NCBI RefSeq assembly: GCF_025961205.1
Contig: NZ_JAOQNH010000002.1
Location: 1,048,208 to 1,112,207, forward strand
Direction of reading: 5' to 3'
Source of the DNA: Azospirillum fermentarium
GTDB taxonomy: Bacteria; Pseudomonadota; Alphaproteobacteria; Azospirillales; Azospirillaceae
DNA length: 64,000 nucleotides
Made by a program: the position numbers and the translations under genes. The notes beneath the pieces were generated by a model. That model did not search any database and was not told the DNA's origin. It was given only the letters and a program-made list of their open reading frames with translations. How positions within the stretch are numbered: position 1 is the stretch's first letter; each line of letters opens with the position of its first letter. This document shows, piece by piece, positions 27,455 through 35,929 of the stretch.

Positions 27455-27781
27455 TCAAGGCGCAGCATCAATCTGCCGGGCAACCCATTGGCTAAGGCTG
27501 ATACCCTCAGCAGCAGCACGCAGCGCGGCCTTCCGGTGCTGGTCGGAGCTAGCACGCACGAATATTTTGCCACTGAAGGGCTTGTCGGGGGTCCGGCCCT
27601 TTTCAGCGCATATCGCAAGATATTCGTCGATGCTGCCCTTGAAGCTTTCCAGCAGTGATTCAGCGTCAATACCTTCGAAATGGATCACATCCGACAGCCC
27701 GGCGACGGTACCGGAAAAGGTACCGTCTTCAGGATCGAAGTCGATAGGGCCGGACACGTACCCTTTGTATTCCATCGTCAT
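27455..27781 (-). CDS. hicB: HicB-type antitoxin
   Basis: 108 residues. The N-terminal partially degraded RNase H-like fold is recognisable (YKGYVSGPIDFDPEDGTFSG, VIHFEGIDAESLLESFK, DEYLAICAEKGRTPDKPFSG). The C-terminus is a ribbon-helix-helix (IFVRASSDQHRKAALRAAAE, GISLSQWVARQID) for DNA-binding autoregulation. It neutralises HicA. Its ATG overlaps the hicA stop codon, so toxin and antitoxin are coupled. An in-frame ATG two codons later (27775) is an alternative start. Confidence 0.9.
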   Translation of the reverse strand: MTMEYKGYVSGPIDFDPEDGTFSGTVAGLSDVIHFEGIDAESLLESFKGSIDEYLAICAEKGRTPDKPFSGKIFVRASSDQHRKAALRAAAEGISLSQWVARQIDAAP

Positions 27782-28032
27782 GGCTTGATCCCTGCATTCA
27801 TCAGCAACTTGCGCATGGCATCCACCGCGCCTTTCTTGGCTTCGGGGCGTGGGTGGGGGCGGTGGAACACCGCACCTTTACCGTTAATCTCCACCCATAC
27901 GCGGCTTCCGGCGCGTTCTTCCACGACACCATCCAACGCCTTCACCAAGGTCTCGATATCCGACCACCGTATGGTGGATGGCGTCGGTCGGGCAAAGATG
28001 GCGATAAGGATGGTACGGTGCGCCTTGTTCAT
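27778..28032 (-). CDS. hicA: HicA-type mRNA interferase toxin
   Basis: 84 residues from MNKAHRTILIAIFARPTPST. The pattern IRWSDIETLVKALDG, GSRVWVEINGKGAVFHRPHP, KKGAVDAMRKLLMNAGIKP is typical of the larger HicA subfamily. These are double-stranded-RNA-binding-fold ribonucleases that cleave mRNA. The toxin-first order is usual for hicAB. The module may stabilise the prophage or act in abortive defence. The start is not supported by a clear Shine-Dalgarno. Confidence 0.88.
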   Translation of the reverse strand: MNKAHRTILIAIFARPTPSTIRWSDIETLVKALDGVVEERAGSRVWVEINGKGAVFHRPHPRPEAKKGAVDAMRKLLMNAGIKP

Positions 28033-28469
28033 GGGAAGATGATAGCGCATCGCGATAGCATGTGTCACGGGAGAAAACAGCATACGCTGCCCTGCCGGCT
28101 ATGCCAGGAAAGCGACTCGGTTGCTGTGAAGGAAGCCAAAGCGCCATATCGACACGCACGTCGAGTCCCGTCCATAGCCATGCGTTACGAAACGCACTGA
28201 AACGCATCGAAACGCACGGGGCTGTTTCACTTTTGCTTCAGGGCACACTTTGGGAACCGGCGAAGCAAATGCTTCCCCATAGATCCGCCCATCACATCAA
28301 CCGGAACGGCGTCGCAATCGGCCCGAATCTGGGCTGCGATAGTGTCGGCTGGTGCACCACCGCCTTGAAGGAGCGCGGCGGGATCAGCCTTTACCGTATG
28401 CTAATATATTGAAAAAAATAGGAAATTCAAATTTCACGGAGAGCGTTTGGACTTGGCTGGGGCGCCAAA

Positions 28470-28640
28470 AAATGAAACGCATGGAAACGCGGGGTGAAAC
28501 GCACATGAAACGCAGGTGAAACGAAAAATGGAACGGTGAAACGCCTATAGAGTCAGAGTAAGAGTCTTCTCCTGACGGAGAAGATAATAGGCGGCGCAAG
28601 CGTGCTGATCGGGACATTCCGATTTGCCATCGTCGATGAA
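28470..28640 (+). pseudogene. Remnant of a second DUF1376-type gene
   Basis: After repeats encoding ETHMKR-like units, the frame reads E-S-E-stop-E-S-S-P-D-G-E-D-N-R-R-R-K-R-A-D. This aligns with the S-E-L-D-S-P-D-G-E-S-S-K-R-R-K-R-A-A of the intact gene at 20.9 kb, with TAA replacing TTA. GAAACGC repeats continue upstream to about 28190. The surrounding 28,033-28,792 gap holds no intact gene that I can support; a variant operator-like site lies at 28616-28630. Confidence 0.5.
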
Positions 28641-28792
28641 AAATTCCGTTGCGCCATGTACGGCAGATATGGCACAAGGGGCTACCCTGGCCTTTGATGC
28701 GTTCGCCGTTGCTCCGGTCGGGGGCCATCTTCCGCCACTTCCTCCCGCTGCCTTGCCGCCCTTCACCGGGGGGCGTTCCCCTTGGGGTGCCC

Positions 28793-29536
28793 ATGTTCGA
28801 ACTCGACATCGAGACAGACCGGGTCAGCCTGAAGGGGCTGGACAGCCTGACCGGCGACGCCCGCTTCGCTTGCGCTATCGCCCTGACGAAGACGGCGAAA
28901 CTGGCGAAAGCGGACGTAAAGGACGCGATGACGCGGGTCTTCGACCGGCCCACCCCCTTCACGCTGAATTCCGTCTACGCCAAGCCCGCCCGGAAGAACG
29001 ACTTGGTCGCGGGGGTCTTCTTCCGCGACACCGCCACCAAGGGGACGCCGGCTTCGAAGTACATCTTCCCCGAGGTCTACGGCGGCGGGCGGCGGCTGAA
29101 GCGTTCCGAACGTTCCCTTCAGGCGGCGGGGAAGATGCCGGGCGGCATGTTCTCCACCCCCGGACCGGGGGCCGAACTGGATCGGTACGGCAACGTGAAC
29201 CGGGGGCAAATCGTCAAGCTGCTGTCCTACCTGAAGGCGTCCAATGATCCGACCCAGAACCGGAACCCCGAGGGGCGGCAGCGCGGGAAGCGGAAGAGCG
29301 AGCACTATTTCGCCATCCTGAAGGCAACCGGGCCGCTGACCCCCGGCGTGTTCAAACGGGTCGGAGACAAGGGCCGCGGGTTCGTGAAGGTCCTGAACTA
29401 CACGGACAGCCCCAGCTATTCGAAGCGCCTTCCCTTCGCGGAAATCGTCGGCGCGACAGTGGACCGGGAATTCCTGGATCAGTTCGACATGGCGTTCGCT
29501 TCGGTGGTGTCCCACGCGAAGTACGGGAAGCGGTAG
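28793..29536 (+). CDS. Phage structural/tail-associated protein, unnamed family
   Basis: 247 residues; contains RPTPFTLNSVYAKPARKNDL, FPEVYGGGRRLKRSER and DRYGNVNRGQIVKLLSYL. This pattern recurs in many prophage-encoded proteins near the packaging genes, sometimes compared with minor tail protein Z. It is the first gene of the late block, upstream of the terminase. Role inferred from position and family spread only. Confidence 0.6.
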   Translation: MFELDIETDRVSLKGLDSLTGDARFACAIALTKTAKLAKADVKDAMTRVFDRPTPFTLNSVYAKPARKNDLVAGVFFRDTATKGTPASKYIFPEVYGGGRRLKRSERSLQAAGKMPGGMFSTPGPGAELDRYGNVNRGQIVKLLSYLKASNDPTQNRNPEGRQRGKRKSEHYFAILKATGPLTPGVFKRVGDKGRGFVKVLNYTDSPSYSKRLPFAEIVGATVDREFLDQFDMAFASVVSHAKYGKR

Positions 29537-29808
29537 GGCACGGCATCACCCTGCCCGTCCCCGCCCCCTGCCCAGCCCCGCGGGCGGGCCGAATGCGAAA
29601 GAAAGTTGCGCATCCGGCCCCTTTTGGGTCCTTCCAGACGTACAGGGGTGTGGGTTTGTTCGAACCCAGCCGTTTTCCTAGCCGCAAGGCCGCGGAAACC
29701 GCTTTTATGTTTACTTTCCGGGCCGGGTCCGGCCGGAAGGAAATCAGCCTCGGCGCCTTGTGGCGTCTTGGGTTTCGGCGGATCGCCGCCCCATAGGAAA
29801 TCACCGCC

Positions 29809-30396
29809 ATGAAAGTAAACCGTGCGGGACTCGCCGATTGTTTCGGCGTGTCGCTTCCGACCGTCGATGCATGGCTTCGGAAGGGAATGCCCTTCGAACG
29901 GCGCGGGGCGCGCGGCGTCGATTGGCAGTTCGACACGGCGGACGTCGCGAAGTGGCGCGAAGAACAGGTTCAGGCGGCGGTCGATGACGCGCTGAAGGAC
30001 CTGTCCATCGACCAGCTTCAGAAACGGAAGCTGATGGCGGAAACGTCGATCCTGGAACGCCGGGACCGGCTGGAAGCGAAAGAAATCTTCGAAGGATCGG
30101 ACGTCGAACGGCTGATTGCCGAAGCCGTCGGCAAATGCCGGACGCGCTTTCTGGCGATCCCCACCGACGCGGCGGACCTGCTGGTCGGCATGACCAGCGC
30201 GGCCGAAGTCCGGGCCGTTCTCGACCGTCTGGTCCTGGACGCCCTGGCAGAACTGGCGGCAATGGATGGCATCGCAGGCACGGACCAGGACGACGGCGAC
30301 GACGGCGCGGAAGCCGGCGGCGACGATCGCGAAGCCGAACGCCCAAAGACCGGAAACCGCACGGGCGGCCCGGCGAAAGGCGGCGGCAAACGCTAG
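29809..30396 (+). CDS. Terminase small subunit (Nu1-like)
   Basis: 195 residues. The N-terminal winged helix (NRAGLADCFGVSLPTVDAWL, RKGMPFERRGARG) matches lambda gpNu1, which recognises the packaging site. A dimerising helix region (LQKRKLMAETSILERRDRLE) follows, then an acidic, Gly-rich tail. It is followed by the large subunit in an overlapping frame. Confidence 0.87.
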   Translation: MKVNRAGLADCFGVSLPTVDAWLRKGMPFERRGARGVDWQFDTADVAKWREEQVQAAVDDALKDLSIDQLQKRKLMAETSILERRDRLEAKEIFEGSDVERLIAEAVGKCRTRFLAIPTDAADLLVGMTSAAEVRAVLDRLVLDALAELAAMDGIAGTDQDDGDDGAEAGGDDREAERPKTGNRTGGPAKGGGKR

Positions 30397-32374
30397 ACGG
30401 CGGATCGGCGCCGCGTTCCGGCGCGCCCTGGCCCCGCCGCCGAAACAGACGGTCAGCGAGTGGGCCGACGCCGAACGGATGTTGTCCGCGGAATCGTCGT
30501 CGAAGCCCGGCCGCTGGCGGACCGAACAGGTCGCCCCGGCCAAAGGCGTCATGGACGCCTTCAGCGATCCGCAGGTCGAGCGCGTGACCGTCATGGTCTG
30601 TGCCCAGCTTCTGAAGACGGAGGTTTTGAACAACGTCGTCGGGTTCCACATCCACCGGACCCCGGCGCCGATGCTGGTGCTTCAGCCGACCCTTTCCATG
30701 GGCGAAGCGTGGTCGAAGGACCGGCTGGCCCCCATGATCCGCGACACCCCGGCGCTTGCCGGGAAATTCCAGGGCGACACCGCCAACGACAACGCTCCGG
30801 CATCCGGCCGGAAGCGGAAGTCGAAGGCGAAGGACACGAACGACACCATCCTTCACAAGAAGTTCGCGGGCGGCCATGTCACGGTTGCCGGCGCGAATTC
30901 CCCGGCGTCGCTGGCGTCCCGCCCGATCCAGGTCGTCTTGTGCGACGAGGTTGACCGCTACCCCGCGTCCGCCGGATCGGAGGGCGACCCGGTCAACCTT
31001 GCGGCGGAACGGACCAACACCTTCTGGAACCGCAAGATCGGGCTGTTCAGCACGCCGACGGTCAAGGGTGCGTCCCGGATCGAGGCGTCGTATGAGACGT
31101 CCGACATGCGGCGTCTGTTCGTTCCCTGCCCTCATTGCCAGCACCGGCAAACCCTGAAGTGGCCGCAAGTCCGCTGGGGCGACGATCCGGAAAAAGCCGC
31201 GTACCACTGCGAACGGTGCGAAAGGCCATGGACCGAGGGCGACCGCATCCGCGCTGTCCGTGCCGTCCTGGCCCTTCGTGACGCCGGGTGGCGGCAGACG
31301 GCCCCCTTCGTGTGCGCCGAGGCCGGGTGCGACCTGATGGGGGAGAAACAGACCCCCGCCGCCTGGACGGAGGATGGCCGGTCGGTGTGCGCGTGCTGCG
31401 GCACGATCACGCCGTTCAAGGGGCACGCCGGCTTCCATTGCAACGCCCTGGCGTCGCCGTGGACGACGGTCGCGAAGCTGGCCGCGCAATGGCTGGAAGC
31501 CAAGCGCGGCGGGCCGGAAACCCTGAAGGTCTTCATCAACACGAAGCTGGCGGAAACCTGGGAAGAAGACGCCGCCGGGCTGGAATCGTCCGGGCTGTTC
31601 AAGCGGCGCGAAGCCTATGACCACGATCCGGTCCCGTCCGGCGTCGCCCTGATCACCGTCGGCGGCGACATGCAGGACGACCGCGGCGAATTCGAGTTCG
31701 TCGGTTGGGGCAAGGGCGATGAATCCTGGTCGCTGGACTATGTCCGCGTGACCGGCGACCCGTCGTCCCCTGCCTTCTGGTCGGAGGTGGACGAGGTGCT
31801 GAAGCGGACCTTCAGCCATCCGTCCGGCCAGACGCTTCGGGTTGAGGCCGCCTGCATCGACAGCGGCGGCCACCACACCGCCGCCGTCTATGACTTCGTC
31901 CGCTCCCGCTTCGACCGCCGGGTCTACGCGATCAAAGGGGTCGGCGGCGAAGGCCGGAAAATCTGGCCCGACCGGGCGACGAAGAACGCCGCCAAGGCGG
32001 TCAACGTCTTCCTGATCGGCGTCGATACCATCAAGGAACGGGTCTATTCCCGCCTGCAAATCCAGGACGCGGGGCCGGGCTTCTGCCACTTCCCGACCCG
32101 GTACGACGAAGCCTATTTCGAACAACTGACGTCCGAAAAGGTCGTCACGAAGTACCGCAAGGGCTTCCCCTACCGGGTTTGGGAAAAGCCCAAGGGTGCC
32201 CGCAACGAAGCCCTTGACTGCCGCGTCTACGCCACCGCGGCGCGCACGTCCCTGAACATCGACATCGACCGCCGCGTCGATGTGCTGACCAAGGCCACGG
32301 AAGGCGACCGCCGCCCGCTGGACGCCGTCCGCACCCGCACGCGCGGCGTCCGGTCCAGGGGTGTCGCCGCCTGA
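30266..32374 (+). CDS. Terminase large subunit (GpA family)
   Basis: The DNA-packaging ATPase and nuclease, up to 702 residues. The family N-terminus is VSEWADAERMLSAESSSKPG. Further blocks are the AQLLKTEVLNNVVGFHI motor region, Walker B-like VVLCDEVDRYP, cysteine pairs CPHC, CERC and CACC, and the nuclease region (GGDMQDDRGEFEFVGWG, CIDSGGHHTAAVY). The annotated start overlaps nu1 by 131 nt because no later ATG, GTG or TTG precedes the conserved region. A weak non-canonical start near 30,400 is possible. Confidence 0.92.
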   Translation: MASQARTRTTATTARKPAATIAKPNAQRPETARAARRKAAANARRRIGAAFRRALAPPPKQTVSEWADAERMLSAESSSKPGRWRTEQVAPAKGVMDAFSDPQVERVTVMVCAQLLKTEVLNNVVGFHIHRTPAPMLVLQPTLSMGEAWSKDRLAPMIRDTPALAGKFQGDTANDNAPASGRKRKSKAKDTNDTILHKKFAGGHVTVAGANSPASLASRPIQVVLCDEVDRYPASAGSEGDPVNLAAERTNTFWNRKIGLFSTPTVKGASRIEASYETSDMRRLFVPCPHCQHRQTLKWPQVRWGDDPEKAAYHCERCERPWTEGDRIRAVRAVLALRDAGWRQTAPFVCAEAGCDLMGEKQTPAAWTEDGRSVCACCGTITPFKGHAGFHCNALASPWTTVAKLAAQWLEAKRGGPETLKVFINTKLAETWEEDAAGLESSGLFKRREAYDHDPVPSGVALITVGGDMQDDRGEFEFVGWGKGDESWSLDYVRVTGDPSSPAFWSEVDEVLKRTFSHPSGQTLRVEAACIDSGGHHTAAVYDFVRSRFDRRVYAIKGVGGEGRKIWPDRATKNAAKAVNVFLIGVDTIKERVYSRLQIQDAGPGFCHFPTRYDEAYFEQLTSEKVVTKYRKGFPYRVWEKPKGARNEALDCRVYATAARTSLNIDIDRRVDVLTKATEGDRRPLDAVRTRTRGVRSRGVAA

Positions 32375-32388
32375 CAGGAGTCCCCCAC

Positions 32389-32601
32389 ATGCTTGTCGAT
32401 TACGCCGCCCAACTGGCGGAAGTGAACCGCGCGGTCACGGCGATCACCGAACGGGGACAGCGGTACGTCTTCCAGGGCCGGGAACTGACGCGGGCCGACC
32501 TGGGAATGCTGCTGAAGGAACGCGCCCGCCTGGAACCGCTGGCCCTTCGCCAAGCCGGGGGCCGGGGCGGCGTGCGGGTCCGGCGGGTGGTGCCGCTATG
32601 A
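32389..32601 (+). CDS. Head-tail connector gpW-like protein
   Basis: 70 residues, the size of lambda gpW, with the same pattern (QLAEVNRAVTAITERGQRY, GRELTRADLGMLLKERARLE). gpW joins the portal ring to the tail connector and stabilises packaged DNA. Its stop overlaps the portal start (ATGA). Confidence 0.8.
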   Translation: MLVDYAAQLAEVNRAVTAITERGQRYVFQGRELTRADLGMLLKERARLEPLALRQAGGRGGVRVRRVVPL

Positions 32602-34178
32602 TCCCGACGGTCAAGCCGAAGATCCGCGTCCCCGCCCGCACCAGGGCAACCGCCGGGTTCACGGCCGGCGAAGCCATGGCGCTCCGTCAGTTCATGGCCG
32701 GGCAGTACATCGGCGCCCGATCCGACCGGAACGCCCTGAAAAACTGGAACCCGCTTGTCGGGTCGGCGGACGGCGACACCATCGGCGACCTTCAGACCCT
32801 TCGGGCGCGGTCACGCGACCTTGTCCGAAACGCCCCGCTGGCCGGAGGTGCCGTCGCGACCGTCGTCACCAACACGGTCGGCACCGGGCTTCGGCTCCGG
32901 TCAACCATCGACCGCGATTTCCTCGGGCTGACGGAGGAACAGGCGGATGCGTGGCAGAACGCCGCCGAACGCATCTATCGGACGTGGGCGGAATCGACCC
33001 ACTGCGACCTGACCATGACGCAGACCTTCGCCGGCCTTCAGGACTTGGCCTTCCGGTCCACCCTGGAATCCGGCGACGTGTTCGTCATCCGCCGCCACAA
33101 ACCACGACCCGGTGCCATCCTGGGGTTGACCCTTCAGATCGTCGAAGCCGACCGGGTATCGACCCCCGACGGCAAACAGGACGGCCCCCGGCTGGTCGAT
33201 GGCGTCGAAATCGACGGCGACGGCGCCCCGGTCCGCTATTGGGTCCGGTCCAGCTTCCCCGATCAAACCGCCGGGTGGGTGCGCGACGTACCGACATGGG
33301 ACCCCGTCCCGGCCTTCGGCGCGTCGGGCGCCCGCGTGACGCTCCACCTGTTCCGCCGGCTTCGTCCGGGGCTGAACCGCGGCGCCCCCTATCTCGCGCC
33401 CATCATCGAACCCCTGAAGCAACTGGACCGCTACAGCGAAGCCGAAATCATGGCGGCGGTGGTATCCGCCCTGTTCACGGTCTTCGTGAAGACGCCGTCC
33501 GGTCAGGGGTTGGGCGACCTGGAAGGGGCGGTTCCGGCAACCGGGGGCTACGCCCTGGGAACCGGCGCGATCCTGGACTTAGGCCCCGGCGAAGAAGTCG
33601 AAATCGCCAATCCGGGGCGCCCGAACACAGCGTTCGACCCCTTCGTCCAGGCGGTTCTAAGACAGATCGGCGTCGCCCTGGAACTCCCGTTCGAAATCCT
33701 GGTCAAGCACTTCACCGCGTCTTACAGCGCATCGAAGGCCGCCGTCGAACAGGCGTTCCAATTCTTCCGGACCCGGCGCGCCTGGTTGGAGGAAAATCTG
33801 TGCGACCCGGTTTATGAATGGGTCATCACGGAAGCAATCCTTCGCGGCTACCTGGACGCCCCCGGCTTCCTGGACGATCCCATGATCCGCGCGGCCTACC
33901 TGGGAACCGAATGGATCGGGCCGAAACGGATCACCCTGGACCCGCTGAAGGAAGCCAAGGCCGACGAAGTCCTGATCGGGCTGAAGGTCAAGACCCGGTC
34001 CGAAGTGTGCGTCGAGACGACCGGCGTCGATCTCGACCGCAAGCTTCCGCAGATCCGCAAGGAAGAAGCCCTGTTCCCGCCGCCCGCCCCTGCCCCCGCC
34101 GCCGGGATCGGGCACAACGGCGGCCCACCCCTGGACGGTCAGGACGACGCCGGCCAGAACGAGGAACCGGAAGAATGA
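32598..34178 (+). CDS. Portal protein (lambda gpB-like)
   Basis: 526 residues. Portal signatures include RARSRDLVRNAPLAGGAVAT, GTGLRLRS, LQIVEADRVSTPDG and ALELPFEILVKHFTASYSAS. The portal dodecamer is the DNA entry channel in the head. The C-terminus ends in AAGIGHNGGPPLDG plus an acidic tail, carrying the IGHN tag seen on two other proteins. Neighbours gpW and the S49 protease confirm a lambda-type head module. Confidence 0.92.
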   Translation: MIPTVKPKIRVPARTRATAGFTAGEAMALRQFMAGQYIGARSDRNALKNWNPLVGSADGDTIGDLQTLRARSRDLVRNAPLAGGAVATVVTNTVGTGLRLRSTIDRDFLGLTEEQADAWQNAAERIYRTWAESTHCDLTMTQTFAGLQDLAFRSTLESGDVFVIRRHKPRPGAILGLTLQIVEADRVSTPDGKQDGPRLVDGVEIDGDGAPVRYWVRSSFPDQTAGWVRDVPTWDPVPAFGASGARVTLHLFRRLRPGLNRGAPYLAPIIEPLKQLDRYSEAEIMAAVVSALFTVFVKTPSGQGLGDLEGAVPATGGYALGTGAILDLGPGEEVEIANPGRPNTAFDPFVQAVLRQIGVALELPFEILVKHFTASYSASKAAVEQAFQFFRTRRAWLEENLCDPVYEWVITEAILRGYLDAPGFLDDPMIRAAYLGTEWIGPKRITLDPLKEAKADEVLIGLKVKTRSEVCVETTGVDLDRKLPQIRKEEALFPPPAPAPAAGIGHNGGPPLDGQDDAGQNEEPEE

Positions 34179-35458
34179 AGGACCTGATCGCCATGATCGG
34201 TGACCCGTGGGCGATCACCGACGACGGGTTCGCCGCCGTGGCCGCCACGGTCGAAGCCCTGTCCGGCGCGGATCTTCCCGACGGCCCGGCCGCTCTGTCC
34301 GCCGAGAACGACCGGCCGCTTCCGGGCACCCGGACGGCGGAATTCCGGGACGGGACCGCCATCATCCCGGTACGGGGGCCGCTGTTCGCACGGGGAAACT
34401 GGCTGACCCGTTACCTGGGCTTCGGCGATTACCAGACCATCGCACAGGACTTCCGCACGGCACACCGCGACCCCGGCGTGAAGGCGGTGATCCTGGACGT
34501 GGACAGCCCCGGCGGCATGGTGACGGGCGTCGCCGAACTGGCGGCGCTGATCCATCAGGCCCGCGGGAAGGGAAAACCCATCATCGCTTTCGCGGGCGGG
34601 ATGATGGCGTCCGCCGCCTATTGGCTGGGGTCTGCCGCCGACACGGTCGTCGCCGCCGAAACCGCCCTGGTCGGGTCCATCGGGGTCCGGGTCGATGTGC
34701 AGGACACCAGCGAACGCGACGCCCGGTCCGGCGTGAAGCGGCTGACCGTCGTCAGCCGGCAGACGCCGAACAAGGGCGCCGACATGGGATCGGACGAAGG
34801 CCGGAATCAGGTCCAGGGGACGGTTGACGCGCTGGCAACGGTCTTCATTGAAACGGTCGCCCGCCACCGCGGCACCACCGCCGACGCCGTCGCCGATGGT
34901 TACGGCAAGGGCGGCGTCATGGTCGCCCGCGACGCGAAGACGGCGGGCATGATCGACCGGATCGGGACCTTCGAATCCGTGGCCGGGGACCTGTCCGCCG
35001 CCAACACCCCCGCCGGATGGTCCGGCATCACCGCCGGCCATGGCGGAACCACCACTCCCCACGAGGAACCAATGACGACGATCGAGGTGTCGGCAATCAC
35101 CGCCGATTACATCGCCGCCAATCACCCGGACATCGCGAAAAAGTTCCGGGACGACGGCGCGGCGCAGGGCGCCAAGGCCGAGAGCGAGCGCATCCGGAAA
35201 ATCGACGCCCTGGCGCTTCCCGGCTGTGACGGCATCGCCGCCACGGCCAAGGCCGACCCGTCCATGACGGTGGAAGCCTTCGCCGTGGCGCAAGCCGAGC
35301 ACCTGAAGGCGAAGAAGGCGACGGCGCTGGACCGCTTCACCACCGACGACCAGGGCTTCACCCCGCCCGCCGCCGACGCCGGAAAGCCGGACGCCGGGGC
35401 GGCGGGTGGCGACGACGCCACGGTGAAGGCGCTGATCGCCAGCATTGCCAACGCATGA
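34175..35458 (+). CDS. S49 family capsid protease / scaffold (lambda gpC-like)
   Basis: 427 residues. The SppA/S49 core is visible (KAVILDVDSPGGMVTGVAEL, then PIIAFAGGMMASAAYWLGSA with the catalytic Ser), with the Lys region near RQTPNKGADMG. The C-terminal 130 residues after an acidic and Thr-rich linker (from MTTIEVSAI) are probably the assembly scaffold. In lambda gpC/Nu3 the same order of protease then scaffold is encoded in one frame. An internal start at that Met could make free scaffold. Confidence 0.88.
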   Translation: MKDLIAMIGDPWAITDDGFAAVAATVEALSGADLPDGPAALSAENDRPLPGTRTAEFRDGTAIIPVRGPLFARGNWLTRYLGFGDYQTIAQDFRTAHRDPGVKAVILDVDSPGGMVTGVAELAALIHQARGKGKPIIAFAGGMMASAAYWLGSAADTVVAAETALVGSIGVRVDVQDTSERDARSGVKRLTVVSRQTPNKGADMGSDEGRNQVQGTVDALATVFIETVARHRGTTADAVADGYGKGGVMVARDAKTAGMIDRIGTFESVAGDLSAANTPAGWSGITAGHGGTTTPHEEPMTTIEVSAITADYIAANHPDIAKKFRDDGAAQGAKAESERIRKIDALALPGCDGIAATAKADPSMTVEAFAVAQAEHLKAKKATALDRFTTDDQGFTPPAADAGKPDAGAAGGDDATVKALIASIANA

Positions 35459-35471
35459 CATCGGGGGACCC

Positions 35472-35858
35472 ATGAGCGCCGGTTTTGAAACGGTGGGGAC
35501 CTATGTCCCCGACAACCTGATCGCGGGCGACTTCCCGCAGAACTTCGAGAAGGTCACGCTGAAGGGCGGGCGCGCGTACAAGCGCGGCGAACTGCTGGGG
35601 CGGATCGCCACCGACAAGAAGCACGTCCTGTCGGCCCGGACCGACGGCAACGGCGACGCCGTCACCGACGGCAGCGAAGCCCCCCGCGCCATCCTGGTCG
35701 ATGACGTCGATGCGACGGCCGGCGATGCCGAAGGGCTGGTCTACCTGTCCGGGACCTTCGACACCCAGTCCGTCATCCTCGGCGATGGTCACACCGCCGA
35801 CAGCGTGAAGGACGGCCTTCGCGACAAGGGAATCTGGCTGGTCAAGACCACCGCCTGA
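35472..35858 (+). CDS. Head decoration protein (lambda gpD-like)
   Basis: 128 residues from MSAGFETVGTYVPDNLIAGD. The domain spreads the gpD pattern (AYKRGELLGRIATD, RAILVDDVDATAGD, YLSGTFD, ILGDGHTADSVKDGLRDKGI). Decoration trimers stabilise the expanded capsid. It lies between the protease and capsid genes as in lambda, followed by a terminator hairpin. Confidence 0.85.
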   Translation: MSAGFETVGTYVPDNLIAGDFPQNFEKVTLKGGRAYKRGELLGRIATDKKHVLSARTDGNGDAVTDGSEAPRAILVDDVDATAGDAEGLVYLSGTFDTQSVILGDGHTADSVKDGLRDKGIWLVKTTA

Positions 35859-35888
35859 CCAGGGCGGCACCCGAACGAAACACACAAG

Positions 35889-35914
35889 ACGGCCCGGTTC
35901 GGGGCCGTTTTTTT
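35889..35914 (+). terminator. Intrinsic terminator immediately before the capsid gene
   Basis: ACGGCC/GGCCGT stem (35889-35894 with 35903-35908), 8-nt loop and a run of seven T. It lies inside the late operon, 15 bp before the capsid start, so it should partly uncouple capsid and decoration-protein transcription. Confidence 0.75.
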
Positions 35915-35929
35915 ATGGGAACACCCTTC

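Noticed and set aside
28190..28560. GAAACGC repeats as replication iterons or a CRISPR-like array
   Set aside because: Spacing is irregular and the repeats encode ETH/MKR-type codons aligned with a decayed DUF1376 gene; no spacer regularity.
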